Shown here: positions 5,851 to 5,851 of the stretch, one piece after another
How the letters are laid out: every line of letters begins with the position of its first letter
How positions within the stretch are numbered: position 1 is the stretch's first letter
DNA from: Rhodospirillales bacterium
GTDB lineage: Bacteria > Pseudomonadota > Alphaproteobacteria > Rhodospirillales > Casp-alpha2
Direction: 5' to 3'
Assembly (NCBI GenBank): GCA_018664265.1
Contig: JABJOR010000023.1
Coordinates: forward strand, 1-5,851
DNA length: 5,851 bases
The notes under the pieces: generated by a model
The model's input: only the letters and a program-made list of their open reading frames with translations
The model's database searches: none
Told to the model about the DNA's origin: nothing
Program-made: the position numbers and the translations under genes

Positions 5851-5851
5851 G

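Overview
This is a 5.85 kb stretch of a bacterial chromosome. Its gene families and protein style (GcvA-type LysR regulator, NnrU, a paraslipin-NfeD pair, a lumazine-binding-like NTF2 protein, a stand-alone DEDDh exonuclease) suggest a proteobacterium, most likely an alphaproteobacterium and perhaps an aquatic one. That assignment is inferred from family content alone, since no rRNA or other marker gene is present. There is no tRNA, rRNA, CRISPR array, insertion sequence or phage gene. The window holds eight protein genes, one cut by the left edge.

Layout. (1) Positions 3-1109, minus strand: a small NTF2-like protein followed by the N-terminal three quarters of an EamA/DMT-type permease that starts at a TTG codon and runs off the left edge. 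(2) Positions 1110-1364: an AT-rich divergent intergenic region with a 12-bp-period direct repeat. (3) Positions 1365-1868, plus strand: a compact DEDDh 3'-5' exonuclease with all five catalytic residues. (4) Positions 1889-3757, minus strand: a probable three-gene membrane operon, paraslipin (SPFH), then a short NfeD-like protein, then an NnrU-family protein. (5) Positions 3892-4710, plus strand: a low-GC gene for a periplasmic family-3-like solute-binding protein with no permease or ATPase gene beside it. (6) Positions 4808-5776, minus strand: a GcvA-type LysR regulator, followed at the right edge by a 19-bp perfect inverted repeat and a plus-strand TATAAT.

How the genes work together. The clearest functional unit is SPFH-NfeD. 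SPFH proteins form membrane scaffolds and NfeD proteins are their usual partners. The downstream NnrU gene is on the same strand 80 bp later, and the reading frame of nfeD, if read through its TAG stop, ends in an ATGA overlap with the NnrU start. The LysR gene most likely controls an unseen divergent gene to the right: the palindrome carries a T-N11-A core and would lie near -62 of a start site set by the TATAAT, the usual LysR recognition position. The other genes look like independent accessory or housekeeping functions.

I see no convincing new multi-gene system. The points most worth a second look are the NfeD gene without its OB-fold domain, the LysR operator at the right edge, and the orphan solute-binding protein with a CxxC motif.
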